A program made the position numbers and the translations under genes. Positions 1 to 10,765 of a DNA stretch of 64,000 bases are shown here, one piece after another. The stretch comes from Humulus lupulus (taxonomy: Eukaryota; Streptophyta; Magnoliopsida; Rosales; Cannabaceae). Under the pieces are notes generated by a model. It did no database searches. It was not told the DNA's origin and saw only the letters and a program-made list of their open reading frames with translations. The stretch lies in assembly GCF_963169125.1 (NCBI RefSeq), contig NC_084798.1:198147481-198211480 (forward strand), in the 5' to 3' direction. The first letter of the stretch is position 1. Each line of letters starts with the position of its first letter.

Positions 1-1006
1 CTTCTCCCGTCTCAGGCTTCGATAGGATGGGCGGTTCGGCTAAGTGCTTGTTGAGCTCCTGAAAGGCTAGCTCGCACTCATCTGTCCATTCGAACTTCTT
101 ACTTCCTTTTAATAAGTTGAAGAATGGGAGACCGCGGTCCGTTGACTTCGAGATGAACCTGTTCAGAGCTGCCATCCTGCCAGTCAAGCTTTGAACATCT
201 TTATGTTTCCAAGGCTAATGCATATCGATCAGGGCCTTTATTTTGTCCGGATTAGCCTCGATCCCACGAGAATTGACAATGAAACCCAGAAATTTTCCTG
301 AAGACACCCCAAAAGTGCACTTCTGAGGATTCAACTTCATGTTGTACTTTCTGAGCACGCCAAAGTACTCTTCGAGGTCTTCAACATGGTTCTTGTTAAG
401 TTGAGACTTTACAAGCATGTCTTCAACATAAACTTCCATGTTGTTTCCTATTTGCTCTGAGAACATCATGTTTACGAGCCGCTGGTACGTGGCTCCGGCA
501 TTCTTGAGTCCGAATGGCATGACATTGTAGCAGTAGAGCCCTTTATCTGTGATGAAGCTCGTATGCTCTTGGTCGGGGGCGTGCATGGGAATCTGGTTAT
601 ATCCAGAATAGGCATCCATGAACGACATCAGACCATGTCCCGCCGTGGCGTCTACGAGCTGGTCAATTCTCGGCAGGGGAAAACAGTCTTTTGGGCAGGC
701 CTTGTTGAGGTCCGAGTAGTCAATGCACGTTCTCCACGTCCCATTGGGCTTCGGGACCAACACTGGATTGGCCACCCAGTCAGGGTAAAAAGCGTCCCTT
801 ATGAAATTATTTGCTTTCAGCCTGTCCACTTCCTCCTTTAGTGCTTTCTTTCTGTCTTCATCCAGCTGCCTTCGCTTTTGCTGCTTCGGGGGAAAGCTTT
901 TGTCTATATTCAATGCGTGGCTCGCTACATTAGGGCTTATTCCCACCATGTCAGAGTGTGACCACGCGAAGACATCCTAGTTTTTCTTCAGAAAGCAAAT
1001 TAATTG
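1..1006 (-). pseudogene. Reverse transcriptase (RVT) with start of RNase H, Tat-lineage pol
   Basis: This continues the gag-protease frame after TAG at 1007-1009 and a second TAG at 977-979 (within a KN-stop-DVFAW context). The clear part, 215-949, is the fingers-palm of a Ty3/gypsy reverse transcriptase: LVPKPNGTWRTCIDYSDLNKA, then MPFGLKNAGATYQRLVN, then YVEDMLVKS. The last is the YxDD catalytic box with its first Asp changed to Glu, so the enzyme is probably dead. A TAG at 215-217 interrupts it. Positions 1-214 keep the same frame through the thumb into the start of the RNase H region (QSLTGRMAALNRFISKS, then FFNLLKGSKKFEWTDECE) until the window edge. Confidence 0.9.
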
Positions 1007-4000
1007 CTATTTTGATTCGTCTTGGAGGTGTTTCCCGACCTTCACCTTCTTTGAGGGATCAGCTTCCTCGAGCTGAACCTCTTCGAGCTCTTCCAAAGGT
1101 TGGAGGTCAACCTTTTCCTCAATCCTCGGATCGATCTCCTCATCAATTTCTAAAACTGTCCCATCTTTATTTTGTATGACAACGAGTGCTTGAGCGCTCG
1201 TTTGTTTCTTTCCCCTCAAGGAAATGCTGTAGCACTCCCTTCCTGCCAATTGATCTCCTTTCAATGTTCCGACCCCGCTCGGAGTTGGGAACTTAAGGGC
1301 TAGATGCCTTACAGATGAAACTGCCCCCAGCCCGACCAGGGCGGGTCTCCCGAGCAATACATTGTAGGCAGATGGTAACTCTACTACCACGAACTCCATC
1401 ATCTTGGTCACCGAGACTGGATAGTCTCCCAAGGTCACAGGGAGTTCGATGGACCCCATACAGGCGGTTCCTTCTCCAGAAAAGCTGTACAAAGTGGTTG
1501 AACAAGCCTTCAGGTCGTGAAGGGAGAGTCCCATTTTCTCTAGTGTTGCTTTATAAAGAATGTTAACTGAGCTCCCATTGTCTATGAGAACTCGGCGCAC
1601 TCTTTTGTTGGCAAGCTGCAGGGTGATGACAAGTGGATCATGATGAGGGAACTGGACATGGGAGGCATCTTCCTCGGTGAAGGTTATAGGCTGAGTTTCA
1701 ACCCTTTGGCTTTTTGGTGCCCTTGGTTCGGGTTCATAAGGAGACCCGTTCCCTGTCTTCAGCTCATTCACATATCGCTTTTGAGCATTTCTACTCCCTC
1801 CTGCGAGATGAGGACCTCCCGAGATGGTTATTACGTCCTCTCCATCTATCGGCGGAGGCCTGTCTTCTTCCCGAGATCGGGAGTTATTATTCTGTGCTGC
1901 TGGAAGCGCGGCTACTCTCTGGCTGGCAGTAGTCTGTCCAGTACTCTGGTTTTTGACATACTGCCGGAAATAACCTCTCGAGATCAACCCTTCGATCTCG
2001 TCCTTCAGCTGTCGACACTCATCAGTTGTGTGTCCGGTGTTCCTATGAAACCGGCAATACTTACTGGAATCCCTCTTGGACTTTTGATTCCTCATAGGGT
2101 CCGGACGCCTGAAGGGGACCTGGTTTTCATTAGCCAGGTAGATATTTTCCCGAGACTCGTTGAGCTCGGTGTGTACTTTATATACGGAGTAATACCTTTC
2201 TCCTTTCTTTTTCTTTCCCCCTTCAGCCTCGGGGTTATTTCCCTCGCTCTTTTTCCTCTTAGAGGGATTCTCTGAGGTAGGCTGTGAAGTTACTGGATCA
2301 GCCGAGGTTGAGGCGGAGTTAATGTTTATCGTTGTAGTTTCGGTTTGCGAGGTTGCTTTTAGCGTTGACCTCGCCTCCTCTACATTGACAAATCTCTGCG
2401 CCCGCTTGTTAAACTCGGTTATTGACCTCACCGGTTTCCCTTGCATGTCATCCCAAAGGGCACTTCTAGGCAACACACCAGCTCGGATAGCCATCAAATG
2501 CCCACTGTCGTCCACATCTCGTGCTCGGGCGACCTCTAGATTAAATCTTGTCAGGTAGCTTTTCAGTGTTTCACCCGGTTGTTGGCGGACGTTAGTCAAA
2601 GTGGACGCCTCTGGTCTGACTCCCATCATAGCCCGGAACTGCTTCTTGAAGTCCCTAGACAATTGATCCCACGAAGTTATCGAGTGTCTCTTGTACTTCT
2701 CGAACCAACTCTTGGCAGGTCCGGCCAATGATGTCGGAAACAACATGCACCTGAGCTCGTAACCTACGTTACTGGCTCTCATAATAGTGTTGAATGTACT
2801 TAGGTGGCTACATGGGTCGGTTTTTCCTTCAAACGCTGGGACGTGAGGAATCCGAAACCCTTGAGGAAACTGAGTGTTAGAAATATTGGGAGCAAACGGC
2901 TTGAGCTCCTCATCAGAGTCCTCGTATCGACCACTCCCTCGTTCATTCTTCAAAAGCCTAAAGGCTTTTTCGAGCTGATCAATCCTTTCCTGGATTGGGA
3001 CCTTAGGTGGTGCCTGGAATTGATAGTCATTAATCGCGATCCCAGGTTCGCATCTCCGTGAGGGATCTCTACGCCCATTCAGATGATTCCTTAGGTCCGG
3101 ATTTGTCTGATCTCCTTTCCCCCTACTCTGATTCAGATGATTTCGCAGGTCAGGATGACTCTTGTGATTTCCAGTATTTTTACGACCTCGGTCGTGTTTA
3201 CTGACGAACCTAGTTTCTCCGGACTCATCACTGGTGAAACTCATTGATCGGTCATTTCGCGGTGGATCCTTTCTACGTCGTCTTGTCTCCGCAGTGCGAG
3301 ATCGAGACGTCTGACTTCTCTCAGATGGCGCGCCTCTCCGCTCCTGGAACGTCTCCCTGTTTCCTTGTCTTTCCCCTACACGCCCTTGATCCTGATCTCG
3401 AACAGGTTGAGCGTTTTTGCGGGGAGGTGAAGGATATCTTATGGGAGACGGAGGGAACCGTATAGGTGACGGTGGTTGTCATCCTTGCCTCGGCCTCGAG
3501 GGTCCAGAATTTGCCCGAGATGGGCCAGTTTCGTTCGGTGCACTACCAGGAACCTGAGTCCGAGCCTCGGCAGGAGCTCGGTTGTTCTCAGTTCCTGCAG
3601 GCACTTCCACAGGTGGATTAGGCGGGACCTGAGCTCGGGTACTCCTCTGAGGCCGAGAAGGAGCAGATGGCTCTGCTGGTGCTGGAGGTTGTGCCGGCCT
3701 CCTTGTGGCAGCATTTTTTCGTGGACGTCCACGGGGCCTCCGGGGAGGAACGTGCACGTCCCTTGGAGGAGGGACTTGGTTTTCGCGCGGAGGCGGGGGC
3801 TGAGCCACCTGCGCCTCTGCGGCTATCCTGGTCAACTCCTCGTTACGTTTGTTGGCTTCTGCCAACAACTGTTTCAGCTGCTGATTCTCCAACTCTACAA
3901 TAGGGACATAACGTTCAGGATTATAGTACATGTCCTCATCCCTTGGTTGTGGAGGTGGTCCCCGGGAATCAGAGGACCCACTCCTTTCATTAGCGTCTGG

Positions 4001-4072
4001 GTTCTCCATTGGCTGTTTTCTAGGACGCCTTGGGTAATTTTCTTCAGGAGTGTTCTGATTGTTTGCAGCCAT
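1007..4072 (-). pseudogene. gag-protease of Tat-lineage gypsy element (one internal stop)
   Basis: A frame of about 1,020 codons starts with Met at 4072, shortly after the primer binding site. The first ~200 residues are Pro/Arg/Gln-rich with a short Leu/Glu heptad stretch. An in-frame TGA at 3479-3481 separates them from the rest; the codon context fits a CGA to TGA change. Next come the retrotransposon gag domain (about 2,540-2,800, with a PAKSWFEKY-type motif), a modified zinc knuckle (CRFHRNTGHTTDEC, near 2,010-2,060) and a pepsin-like protease with IDNGSSVNILY and LLGRPAL (about 1,330-1,570). The two main open parts are 197 and 745 residues. It packages element RNA and cuts the polyprotein. 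A shorter reading would take gag from 3244 only, but the upstream part is in frame and Gag-like in composition. Confidence 0.85.
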
Positions 4073-4100
4073 GAATCTCTCAGGGATGGATGCTTGAGGC

Positions 4101-4117
4101 TCTCAATGAAAGCACCA
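4101..4117 (-). other. Primer binding site of the Tat element
   Basis: Just inside the 5' LTR the minus strand reads TGGTGCTTTCATTGAGA. Its position three bases after the LTR end and its TGG start are as expected for a tRNA primer binding site; the primer tRNA is not identified here. Confidence 0.65.
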
Positions 4118-4120
4118 AAC

Positions 4121-4911
4121 TGTTGACGCCGTTTTTCGTCAACAGATAAAAGAAGAGAGCACGTAAACAATTAAAGACAATGGCCAAAAGAAACAAACGA
4201 ATCAAACACACGGTTTTTTACGTGGTTCAGCAGTTAAATCTGCCTAGTCCACGAGTCTCTATTATTAACATCAAGATTATCTCTGAACAATTCTTTAGCA
4301 TGAATTCTCCAGAGTTTTCTCTTAAGGATCAGAATTTCGGTCCTTTACAATGGTGCATGGCTTCTCTATTTATAGAGAAGGATGCAGAATACTATCCCAC
4401 ATATTTTGGGTAGTTACTCTTTTGTGAATAAAAATAAATGGCTTTAAATGCCAATAATAAGATATAAAAGGAAACGTCCCCCAAAGATCAGGGGGCGTAT
4501 AACTGAATAAATAATATCCCACAATTCTTGGGGATTTACATCAATTAATGAGGGTTACATCTCATAGTTATAATACTTGTCATATTCAAGGTGGTTATAA
4601 CGTATCTTCAAGGCTCCAGCATTTCAGGTTTCATGTCATTGTGCGAGCCACTGACATCTCCCGAGCTAATGTTGCTTTCGAGATGGGATATCGAGCTCAA
4701 GACCCATGCTCCGAAGTTCCTGAAGATGAAGGTGTTCTCGGAGCTACCTTTCGAGATCGAAATCATTTCGAGATCACCGCATTCGAGATCATATATCATA
4801 CTTTACAGGCTCGACTTACAATCCTGGATTACTCTAATCCTCACGAGACCATTTGCTGCGAACTCAACTTTCGAGGTCATATTTACTATGGCTCGAAATC
4901 TGGGTATAACA
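4121..4911 (-). repeat. 5' LTR of the Tat-lineage element
   Basis: On the minus strand this begins TGTTATACCC at 4911 and ends GTCAACA at 4121, so it has TGTT...AACA ends and is 791 bp long. A TATA-type box (TATAAATAG on the minus strand, near 4366-4374) marks the likely promoter. The primer binding site follows directly. A diverged relative of this LTR, in the same orientation, is found in pieces near 24.3 kb and at 28.24-28.35 kb. Confidence 0.85.
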
Positions 4912-4976
4912 TTTAGATATTTTAGGTTGTACAAAAAAAAAAAAAAAAAAAAAAATTCAAATTCAAATATAAACAC
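4912..4976. other. Short spacer with A-run between two retrotransposons
   Basis: This is 65 bp of older DNA between the gypsy 5' LTR and the copia 3' LTR. It contains a run of about 24 A (about 4932-4955) followed by an ATTCAA repeat. The last bases, AACAC at 4972-4976, resemble AATAC at 23305-23309 beyond the other end of the copia element (4 of 5 match), as expected for its target duplication. Confidence 0.6.
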
Positions 4977-6696
4977 TATTGGGAAAACTTATACACGATC
5001 TTTATTTATTTTCATGTATATCTAATATTAAACAAATTAATACGAGATAGCCTAAAACATGTTTCTAAAATTGAATTCAAAGAGAAACAAAGAATATAAT
5101 ATTTACAGTATACGCAGAGGACTTGTGGACAATTCTCAACACATGAGATAGATATAGAGAGAAGAAGAGAAAATAACAAAGAGGCTTAGAAAAGGACTTG
5201 TGTTTAGAGAGAATCTAAAACTATTAGAAAATATGACTTGTGACTTATATTTTGACTTCTCTCTAAACACTCATTTTATAGACTCAATTAGGCCATTAAT
5301 TTAATTAAAAAATCAATAAAATAATAGCCATTTTGAAGCCCTAGGTCGAAATTATCATGGGCTATAGGCCCGTGAAATTTCCCATTTGATTATAAGCCCA
5401 TTGGACTTAAAATCAAGAGTTGTATTATTTTCTATTGATTTAATTAATTAAATAATTATTTAAATCCTTTATCAAATTAATTATTTATAATTTGAACATT
5501 GATTTAAATTTATTTATTAATTTAGATACCAATTTATCTTAATGAATAAATCTGCCATAATTTATCTTTTCTTCTCAAAATTACACAACTCTGTGAAACT
5601 ATCCAAAATTGACCTGGTTAACTTTGATAATTCTAATTGATGATTAAATCAATTAATTGAGACTATCTAGATGATTTTATCCAAGGTACAATGGGGACCA
5701 TGGGCCTATGAAATCAAGCTCCAATAAGTTATCATAAATCTAACAAATAAATTTACTAACTTATTAATTCCTCGTGACTCCACTATAGACTCGGAATTGC
5801 ACTCTTGAATTCATAGAACGTTGTATAACAAATATAGATATGCTATTAATTATCCATTGTTACAACCATAATTGTCACTCAATCCTCTATAGACAGTCTA
5901 CAATGAGATAGGACTAAAATACCGTTTTACCCCTCATTGTATTTTATCCTTAAAACACTTAGTTCCTTGTAAATGATATTTCAGTAAACTAATTTAATTA
6001 CTGAAATGAGATCTCTATCATTTAACACCTTGAACCAAACTAAAAGGAAACCATCATTTCACGTCTTAATCAGAAGCTATAGATGTTCATATCTATGATT
6101 AACACTCCCACTCAATTATACTACTGAGTTCCCAAGATGTAAGTATGGGCTAGTCCGTAGGGTAAGCTGGTAACGAACAAGTCAAAGAACTCAAATAATA
6201 CAATCAGTTAGAATACTAACCACTCAGAATTGAGATTGAATTGACTTATGGTCAACTATATGATATGACTAGAATAGATAATAACGATATGTTTACTTAT
6301 CTTATCAACTGTCAATATCGGTCCAGTCCGATGTAACAAATACATCCAATCTCATCTACTCTTCTAATGTTCTGGAAAGAACATAACACTGTAATGTGTA
6401 AGTAGATCATATCGTAAATTGGCAAGTCAGTGTAAATCCTGTGCACTGACTAATCTTAGGACTAACTTATTTTGAACATATAATCATATTTATATTCCAC
6501 TGTGATTACGTCACTATAAATAAGATTAGCTATATGCTCGGGATTTAATAGAAGTTTATATTAAACAAATAATCATGAAAATAAAACATGTGAGCAAAGT
6601 GATTAACCAAGTTAAAAAATGATTTCTATTCTTTTATTGATAATAAAATGAGATTACAAATAATTTGGATTTTAATTAGGGCATAAAACCCCAACA
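4977..6696 (-). repeat. 3' LTR of the copia element
   Basis: On the minus strand it starts TGTTGGGGTTTTATGCCC at 6696 and ends near 4977, where the expected terminal CCAACA complement is damaged (TATTGG in plus). A TATA box lies near 5275-5281 (complement of TTTTATA). Compared with the 5' LTR it lacks about 120 bp near 5118, where the other copy has the CTTCAGTTTCTCTAACTC region. Confidence 0.88.
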
Positions 6697-6708
6697 AACT
6701 CCCACTTG
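6697..6708 (-). other. Polypurine tract of the copia element
   Basis: Directly upstream of the 3' LTR start the minus strand reads AAGTGGGAGTTT|TGTTGGGG, a purine-rich tract in the position used to prime plus-strand DNA synthesis. Confidence 0.75.
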
Positions 6709-6773
6709 TACTAATTGAAACTAATGTCTAATTCTACTAATCCCATTTCCTTGATATGCTTATCAAATGTAGC

Positions 6774-7205
6774 TTATGGTAGTGTCTTTGTAAACGGATC
6801 CGCAAGATTGTCTTCAGTTGCAATCTTCATAACCTTTACATCTCCCCTGGCCACATATTCTCGAATAATGTGATACTTCCTTTCTATATGCTTACTTCTC
6901 TTGTGACTTCGATGTTCTTTAGAGTTGGCTATCGCTCCTGTATTGTCACAAAAAAACACAAGCGGTTTATCCATTTCTGGAATAACACCAAGATCCAAAT
7001 AGAACTTCTTTAGCCAGACTATTTCCTTAGCTGCTTCTGACGCAGCTATGTACTTAGCCTCCATGGTGGAATCTGTGATTGCAGACTGCTTTATGCTTCT
7101 CCAAATCACAGCTCTACCCCCAAGAGTAAACACCATTCCAGAAGTAGACTTTCTGTCATCGACATCAGTTTGAAAATCTGAATTGGTGTAGCCTACAGGG
7201 TTCAA
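6774..7205 (-). pseudogene. copia RNase H domain (frameshifted from reverse transcriptase)
   Basis: An open stretch of 143 residues holds the copia-type RNase H: GYTNSDFQTDVDDRKSTSG, then STMEAKYIAASEAAKE with the conserved acidic residue, then FCDNTGAIANSKEHRSHKRSKHIE, ending NLADPFTKTLP. It degrades the RNA strand of the RNA-DNA hybrid. It is out of frame with the reverse transcriptase just upstream (junction near 7202-7205), so one small indel has split the polyprotein. Confidence 0.9.
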
Positions 7206-9769
7206 AACACCACCCTGTAGACTAACGTATAATCCCTAGTCCGTTTCAAATACTTCAGGATATGCTTAACTGCTATCCAATGTTCCGGTCCTGGGTTTGA
7301 CTGATACCTACTCACTACTCCCACTGCATAGCAGATATCTGGTCTAGTACACAACATGGCATACATCAGACTTCCAACTGCATATGCGTAAGGAACTTTT
7401 CTCATTGCATCTTCCTCTTCAGGAGTCTGGGGAGACTTCTTCTTTGAAAGATGAATTCCATGGCGGGATGGTAGACGCCCTTTCTTGGAATTTGTCATTG
7501 AGAAACGTTCAAGCACTTTATCAATGTAAGCTGCTTGAGATAGAGCTAAAAGTTTGTTCTTTCTATCCCTGATGATCTGGATACCTAGAACATAACTTGC
7601 TTCACCCAAATCCTTCATCTGGAATTGAGTGCTCAGCCAATTCTTCACATCTGATAATTTCTTAACATTGTTTCCAATGAGTAAGATATCATCTACATAA
7701 AGAACCACGAATACCACTATTTGATTTGCCTTCAGTTGGTAAACACAGGGCTCATAAATATTTTGTTCAAAGCCATAGGTTTTGATTATTTCATCAAACC
7801 TAAGATTCCAGGAACGAGAAGCTTGCTTAAGTCCATAGATGGACCTATTCAACTTGCAAACTTTTCCTTCTTGTCTAGATACTTTAAATCCTTCTGGTTG
7901 ATCCATATAAATGACTTCGTCAAGCTTTCCATTAAGAAAAGCTGTCTTGACGTCCATTTTCCAGATCTCATAGTCGAGAGCGGCTGCTATGGATAGGAGG
8001 ATGCGAATGGATTTGAGCATGGTTACCGGACTAAAAGTTTCCTCATAGTCCATGCCTTCTCTTTGGGTATAACCCTTTGCCACTAATCGAGCTTTATAAG
8101 TCTCGATATTTCCATCAACACCTCGTTTCTTCTTGTAGATCCACTTGCACCCAATGGCCCTAAAGTCACTAGGAGCTTCCACAAGATCCCATATAGAATT
8201 TGAGTACATGGACTCCATTTCCTGTTTCATGGCTTCAAGCCATAGTTCCTTTTCAGGGCTAGCCATTGCCTGTTTGAAAGACAACGGATCATCATCATTA
8301 GTGTCACCAACAACCATATTGGTTTCACCATCCAAACCATAGCGAATTGGGTTCCTAAAAACCCTCCCACTACGACAAGGCTTCGTGACTGTTTGCTCAG
8401 GAACAGTGGTACTTTCTTCATTTAAACCGACTTGCGTTGGTTGGACGTGAAAAGTGGGAATTTCATCATCAACTCATGTTGATGACGATGGAACATTGGT
8501 TGGAGTCAATTCTGTAACCATCTCCTCTAAAACTACTTTGCTGCGAGGTTTAAAGTTCTAGACATAGTCATTTTCCAGAAAAGTAGCATTTGTAGAAGTA
8601 AACACTTTATTTTATGAATGACTATAGAAAAGTCCACACTGAGTACCTTTAGGATAGCCAACAAACATGAAAACTTCAGTTCGCGGTTCTAGCTTTCCCT
8701 CCTTTTTCCTCAGGACGTGAGCGGGACACCCCCAGATTCTATAATGGCGTAAACTAGGTTCACCACCATTCCAACGTTCTAAAGGTGTTTTGGGGATTGA
8801 TTTTGACGGCACGACATTGAGAATGTCATTCGCGGTTTCAATTGCATGTCCCCAGAACGAAGTTGGTAGAGTTGAGTAACTAAGCTTGCATCTAACCATT
8901 TCCAATAAAGTTATGTTTTGGTGTTCCGCTACACCATTTTGTTGCGGAGTACCTGGGGCAGTAAGTTGTGATAAAATCCCAAGTTCAGTTAAATGATCTT
9001 GGAACTGCATATCCAAATATTCTCCACCCCTATCAGATCGCAAGATCTTTAACGTTTTACCTAATTGGTTCTGAGCCATTGCTAGGAATTCCTGAAACTT
9101 TGAAAATGTTTCTGATTTCCTATGCATTAGGTAAAGACATGAGAATCTAGAGTAACCGTCAATGAAAATGACGAAATACTCAAAACCACCCCTGGCTTGT
9201 ACATTCAAAGGTCCACAAACATCTAAATGCACAAGACCAAGTGGTTCTTTGGCCCTATCACCCTTTGCAGAGAATGGACGTTTGGTCAGTTTGCCTTCTA
9301 GACAAGATTCACAGACACCTAAGGTGAGTTCCCTCAAAGGTCCGTCCTTTGTAAGTCTTTGAATCCTATCATAGCCAATGTGACCTAGTCTCAAGTGCCA
9401 TAAATACGTCATATTATTGTTATCTGTCTTTTGACATTTATTGGTCCTAGGTTTAGCTACTTTGAATAAATCATTATTAAGAGCGAGGGGTTTGTTAGGT
9501 CGCAGAATATAAAGCTCATTTTCCAAACATGCAATACACAATTGTGATCCATTGAAAGAAATAGATATATTAAAACTTGTGAAAGTCATAACAAATCGTT
9601 CTAATTGCAACATGGAAACTGAAATTAAATATCTACTAAAATCTAGAATAAAAAATACATCTTTTAAAATTAAAAATTTATTTCCAAACTTCAGATGAGC
9701 TCTTCCTTTAGCTTGGACCGCAACGAATGCTCCGTTCCCAACTCTAAGCTTTAAGCCGCCTTCATTCAC
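7202..9769 (-). pseudogene. copia pol: GAG-pre-integrase, integrase, reverse transcriptase
   Basis: Part one (9769-8612): the zinc-binding GAG-pre-integrase segment (LWHLRLGHIGYDRIQRL then CESCLEGK), then the integrase core with DVCGPL, LRSDRGGEY and the QQNGVAEHQN region (usual form QQNGVAERKN), ending with the CPAHV and VGYPKGT motifs. Part two (8335-7202): copia reverse transcriptase with ARLVAKGYTQREGMDY, KMDVKTAFLNG, YGLKQASRSWN and the intact catalytic LYVDDILLIG. Both parts are in one frame, interrupted by stops at 8612-8614 and at least two more before 8470. An inactive copy, but with all domains present. Confidence 0.92.
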
Positions 9770-9790
9770 TTCCTCCCACGATTCAAGAAG

Positions 9791-10765
9791 CTATAAAGAG
9801 TTACAAACATGGTTAGTAGATCCAGAATAAATAATCCAAACAGAGTTATCATTCTCTAAAACACATGTTTCCAAGATAAATGAACTATAATCATTACCTT
9901 TGTTTTTATCTGCTAGAAACTTGGGGCAATCTTGTTTCCAATGCCCCTTCTCTTTGCAGTGAAAACATTTACCTTTACCTTTCTTGTTTTTCCCCTTAGG
10001 CATCTGTGCACTTGGTTGTGCACTCGCCTTTGCAGGCTTGGGGTTGTTGTTTTTCCCACCTTTCCTCTTGTTTCCAGCTTTTGAAGATGAAGCTTGGTTA
10101 GCTTCAGCCTTAGCTGGATCAGCAACAATAGTAGTAGTTGTCTTCTTTTCTCCTCCCTTACTAGGTTCACCCATGATAGACTCAAAAGTCTGAAGCTCAT
10201 TCATGAGCTGCGTCAGACCATAGTTGAGTTTATTCAACACATAGTTGGTAGTGAAAGGAAGGAAAGCTGGAGAAAGACTATTGAGGATTAAGCCAACTTG
10301 AGTTTCCTCATCTATTATGGCTCTGTGCAGTTCAGCTTCCTAAAAGTAGTTTGTCATCTTGATCAGGTGATCACGAACATGTTGAGAAGGTGCCATTCGA
10401 GCATTGGCATTTTTCTTGGTGGCCTCAAAACGAGTATGCGCTGACTTGGCACCAAACATGTCTTATAGCTGACCCATGATTTCGTAGGCTGTCTCGACAT
10501 TCTCCATCTTTGTCTTGAGAGTGTCGACCATACTAGTCAACATGTAGTACCACGCCTTGTTGTTAGCCGCTTGCCAACGCTCATACTTGTCCCTCACAGA
10601 CTTGGTAGCTCCTTCAGCTGGAACTTCCGCGGATTCCTCAGTCATGACGAACTTGGAGTTGTCACCTATCAACACAATGTTGATATTTTGCTTCCATTTA
10701 AGGAAGTTTTCTCCAGTGAGTTTCTCCATCGAAAGTTGAGAAAGGATGGGAGTAGACACAACCAT
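9791..10765 (-). pseudogene. copia gag with CCHC knuckle and protease start
   Basis: The frame starts with MVVSTPILSQLSMEKLTGENFLKWK, a copia gag N-terminus (UBN2/DUF4219 type). A TAA at 10463-10465 and a TAG near 10340 interrupt it. The C-terminal half (10240-9791) has a Lys/Ala-rich linker, the zinc knuckle CFHCKEKGHWKQDC and the start of the protease. The protease active site reads IYSGSTNH where copia has IDSGATNH, so the catalytic Asp is Tyr. A TAA at 9791-9793 ends the open part, and the same frame resumes in pol at 9769. Confidence 0.9.

Larger units (their letters stand above)
1..4911 (-). mobile_element. Tat-lineage Ty3/gypsy LTR retrotransposon, 5' part (truncated by window edge)
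   Basis: Reading on the minus strand from 4911 downward, the order is 5' LTR, primer binding site, gag, protease and reverse transcriptase. The RNase H and integrase parts and the 3' LTR lie beyond position 1. The gag knuckle of form CxFHxxxGHxxxxC and the protease motif DNGSS point to the Tat branch of Ty3/gypsy. The frame is unbroken from 4072 to 1 apart from stop codons at 3479-3481, 1007-1009, 977-979 and 215-217, so the copy has decayed by point mutation and not by indels. The base run just outside the LTR (4912-4916, TTTAG) would be one target duplication; its partner is outside the window. Confidence 0.92.

Noticed and set aside
1640..2275. Plus-strand frame of 211 codons
   Set aside because: It is antisense to the gag-protease frame, has no domain I recognise, and its composition follows from the codons of the other strand.
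3476..4126. Plus-strand frame of 216 codons
   Set aside because: Antisense shadow of the Pro/Arg-rich gag N-terminus.
4932..4955. A-run as the tail of a LINE or SINE
   Set aside because: No target duplication or upstream body: it lies between two LTRs within 65 bp.
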